Assembly (NCBI RefSeq): GCF_016802725.1
Contig: NC_052678.1
Location: 3,078,501-3,142,500 of the forward strand
DNA length: 64,000 nucleotides
From: Solenopsis invicta
Taxonomy: Eukaryota; Arthropoda; Insecta; Hymenoptera; Formicidae
Reading direction: 5' to 3'
Below are positions 61,682 through 64,000 of the stretch, piece by piece (position 1 is the stretch's first letter; each line of letters begins with the position of its first letter). A program made the translations under genes and the position numbers. Under the pieces are notes generated by a model. The model ran no database searches and had not been told where the DNA came from. It saw nothing but the letters and a program-made list of their open reading frames with translations.

Positions 61682-62454
61682 GATTTAAAATTGTGCCGCA
61701 TTGTAACGCTTGATTTAAAATACATATATATTTTTTAAGAGGTTGTTAAATTTCTGCCTACTGAGATCCATGAGGCCATCAAGTTCCTCTTGGCTACGAT
61801 TAAAGTTGCCTATGCTGAACGCATAAACTGTGATTTCTTTGATACCAAGGTCCATGCACCAATTCAACGTTTCAATCATTTTATCAAACCTGTCACAAAT
61901 AAAATATGTAACACATATACAGATTAGCATTTGCAAACTCTTTTCTCAAAGATACATACCCCTTTAAGTGTCCCTCCTTTTTTGTCATGTTTCGTTTCTG
62001 CGCGTAGCGTCTGTTATCATCCATGATGAACGCTACGTGCCTGGGAACCTTTCCGGTCTTTATGATGTTCAAAACCAAGTAGGAGAGGCCGAGGTAAGAT
62101 GTTCCTGGGGTACAATGTTACGGTGATTATAATTTCAACATAAAAAAAATAGCGATATGTTCTAAGTACGTCACGAAACAACAACCGATCACGCAAGTGC
62201 GGCAACTATCTTAATATTGCAAATAGCGTTTAACTTAATTTACGCCGCGGTCTGTGCAAAGACATGCTCGTAAATCAAGTAAGTAAATATTTGTCTATCG
62301 TAATTTTTTGGTCTATTTTGCTTATTTAAGGTAGTTCCTATTATTTATTGTGTTTATGTAGATGGATAGACATTCAGAAATATGATACACTAGTGTTTAT
62401 TCGTCTATTTTAATATGTAGGCAAAAAATTGTATCAAGATGTTACATGTGTCGA

Positions 62455-63468
62455 ATGGGGCTAGTTGTTACCGTAATTTGGGGTACGCTGTTACCTTGGA
62501 AAAATTTGCCCTGTCGCATATGTGCAGTTGTCTATATCGATTCTCATTTTATTATAGGATGCGGACATATAACAAAAGACAGGAAAAGTTTTAATGGAAT
62601 ATACAACATTTAGTGTCAAAGAATTAAAGTGGAAGCAGAAATGAGAAAATTTTATTAAAATAAAAAATTTTTAAACTACAAAAACTTGACGCTCTTAGAT
62701 ATTTAAATATCTATCTAATAATCAAATGTTGTAAAGTATAATAGTAACTTAGAAAATTATAATAACTTACAATGTTACTTAAATGTTAAAGAAACTTAAT
62801 CTGTAACTTACTTCTAATTGTTTTTAAAACGCATATTTTACAAGTGTTACATTTATTGCATTCGTTCTGCCAATTCTTTTCCTTGCTTTTCTTATCCAGT
62901 AGCGCCATATTTTCATAGGTAAAAAATTTTTTATTTTAATAAAATGTTCTTATTTCTGCTTTCTTTTTTAAGTTTTTAATATTTAACTTTTTATTGTTCT
63001 TCTAAAAGGTTGATTACATTTTTATTTTATCATTATTTAAATTAGGTACGTAAAAAGATTACAAAGATTATCTTAATATTGTTTTCCTAAAAAGCTGATC
63101 ATTATTTTATTTTATTATTATTTAGATTAGATTTTTAAATTTATTATTTAGAAGGATCGTAAAGATCATTTCAAAGTACTGATCTTATAAATACAAATGT
63201 TTGTCACAAAAAAATGAGATAAAATATAGTTTCAAATGTGGTTTATAATTATTATAAACTCTATGATTATTAACATAATTATAATTAAATATAAATATCA
63301 GTTGTTTAGCTTTAATGTACCTGATTGTCTCGTTACCTCATTAAATATTAATTATAAATGTAATTCACGTGTTTTGATTTATTAAAAGATGTTTTCTTTT
63401 TTTCTTTAAATGACTTTATATCTTTTGGTAACAAATTACCCCAGTGCTTTTGGTAACAACTAACCCCA
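62455..63468. mobile_element. 1.0-kb nonautonomous DNA element, TGGGG(C/T)TAGTTGTTACC termini
   Basis: The left end TGGGGCTAGTTGTTACC and the right end GGTAACAACTAACCCCA are reverse complements with one mismatch, and both sides carry a second subterminal GTAATTTGGGGTA / GGTAACAAATTACCCC motif. An inner inverted repeat (GAAGCAGAAATGAGAAAATT at about 62632 against its inverted partner near 62970) brackets the core. No coding frame. Confidence 0.65.
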
Positions 63469-64000
63469 TGAAGGGGTAAAACGTTCCTCTCTGTCTCTGA
63501 CACTTATAAATAACTTTGTACAAAAATCAATGATAATATACTACAATTAACCTTATAATCCTAAAATACAATAAATTTGATGATAAATCAGTCAATAGTC
63601 AAAGGAACAACAAATTATTTTACTAGTTATTTTTGATATTTTCTTAAAATCGGAACTTTTATCCCCGGTCTCCCCTATTGCAGCCAGTTCATGATACACT
63701 TCGTTATCCATGAAGGTGCATTATCCATAAAGGTGCGTTCCGAATCTAGGGACTCTAGTAGAAGTTGTTAGAAAGTTGTTCCGAATTAGCTATTGCTAGA
63801 AACCCTCTAACTATTGCGCGCTTTGAAAGTGCTTCGAGAGTGCGTATAGATACATAAAAGCTACTGCGCTGCTCGATTGTCGGGCGGTCTTTTTATACTG
63901 AAGTGATTACGCTAACATAAGCCGCTGCTTGGCGCAATTACTTCCGCTTTGTTAGCGCGTACGCGCGTACACATTTTCGGTCGTTGCCCGATGGATTTAT
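63469..64000. other. Right edge of the window
   Basis: No gene recognised. Short direct repeats (TTATCCATGAAGGTGC / TTATCCATAAAGGTGC near 63700-63735), then a higher-GC segment with a TACGCGCGTA palindrome at the edge. An exon or promoter of a gene beyond the window cannot be excluded. Confidence 0.4.

Larger units (their letters stand above)
59521..61723. other. Large intron-like gap of the cis-prenyltransferase copy
   Basis: Holds an AAAAGTAACTCGTTA duplication (about 59560 and 59590), the TG microsatellite, a solitary foldback arm (60583-60619) and the 80-bp repeat array. No additional exon that would repair the splice-phase conflict was recognised. Confidence 0.5.
58780..62104 (-). pseudogene. 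Dehydrodolichyl diphosphate synthase (cis-prenyltransferase) copy, probably inactive
   Basis: The intact enzyme extends farnesyl diphosphate with isopentenyl units to make the dolichol precursor at the ER (family knowledge). Exon-like blocks in order: 62104-61960 (KVPRHVAFIMDDNRRYAQK), 61889-61724 (TLNWCMDLGIKEITVYAFSI, DGLMDLSRQKF), 59496-59348 (GVCFRAFGNLSLIPEDI, DNNKAFLNFAVAYT), 59198-59019 (RDELTHAI, LLIRTSGE, RLSDFL) and 58917-58780 (YFTDTLWPEFNLWNLL). Evidence of decay: the family's MDGNRR reads MDDNRR; FSxEN reads FSIGN; the second block ends in phase 0 at its only donor while the third needs phase 2; and RLSDFL is followed by GCAG|GT where the family has a Trp-Gln, as if two bases were lost, which puts the last block out of frame and into an early stop. 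No start codon is evident. Retained introns argue for a duplicated rather than retroposed copy. Sequencing error or a functional divergent paralogue are the alternatives. Confidence 0.75.

Noticed and set aside
62017..62205. 62-codon frame overlapping the cis-prenyltransferase first exon
   Set aside because: Out of frame with the VPRHVAFIMD sequence, which is clearly the coding frame.
1..64000. CRISPR arrays, tRNA and rRNA genes
   Set aside because: No direct-repeat/spacer pattern, no cloverleaf-like sequence and no rRNA landmark was noticed; tandem repeats present have no unique spacers. A covariance search was not possible here.

Overview
This window looks like nuclear DNA of a holometabolous insect, most likely a hymenopteran and possibly an ant. 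The grounds are AT-rich DNA broken by CpG-dense blocks, GT-AG introns, a tramtrack-type BTB gene, an insect fatty acyl-CoA reductase, a mariner fossil and many short inverted-repeat elements. The species is an inference. I see no bacterial operons, tRNA, rRNA or CRISPR. Layout, left to right: (1) 1.5-4.0 kb, minus strand: a four-exon gene for a 594-residue protein with an N-terminal BED zinc finger, a BTB/POZ domain and an acidic tail; all splice phases agree. (2) 4-15.3 kb: intergenic DNA with several foldbacks, a CpG-dense block (8.8-10.3 kb) and a decayed multi-copy repeat (10.3-11.8 kb). (3) 15.3-21.3 kb, minus strand: a complete five-exon fatty acyl-CoA reductase of 516 residues, whose second intron holds a cluster of large foldback elements. 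(4) 22.5-45 kb: no recognisable gene; decayed repeats, about ten small palindromic elements, CpG-dense blocks at 26.5-27.3 and 31.3-35.3 kb, and an element at 42.4-43.5 kb with 158-bp internal repeats. (5) 45.4-46.3 kb: a dead mariner on the plus strand, followed on the minus strand by an unidentified decayed reading frame (46.7-47.1 kb) with a diverged second copy at 48.6 kb. (6) 48.2-50.0 kb: a CpG-dense block with GA, GGC and TA microsatellites.

(7) 50.2-57.3 kb: the most notable object, a 7.1-kb DNA transposon with matching 18-bp termini, a TA duplication, subterminal arrays of an AACGTTT-type motif, a CACTA/En-Spm-like transposase (frameshifted) and a five-exon DUF4806 gene (one in-frame stop). 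It appears to have jumped into an older palindromic element whose 62-bp arms still flank it as a perfect inverted repeat. At least five other element ends in the window begin with a related CCCA-type terminus. (8) 58.8-62.1 kb, minus strand: a dehydrodolichyl diphosphate synthase (cis-prenyltransferase) copy that keeps its introns but carries a frameshift, a splice-phase conflict and altered motif residues, so it is probably a pseudogene. (9) 62.5-63.5 kb: a 1-kb nonautonomous element.

Only two genes look intact, the BED-BTB regulator and the reductase. They share a strand but there is no sign that they act together. The rest is mostly the record of several waves of DNA transposons. All exon boundaries were placed by eye from splice consensus, phase and family resemblance.
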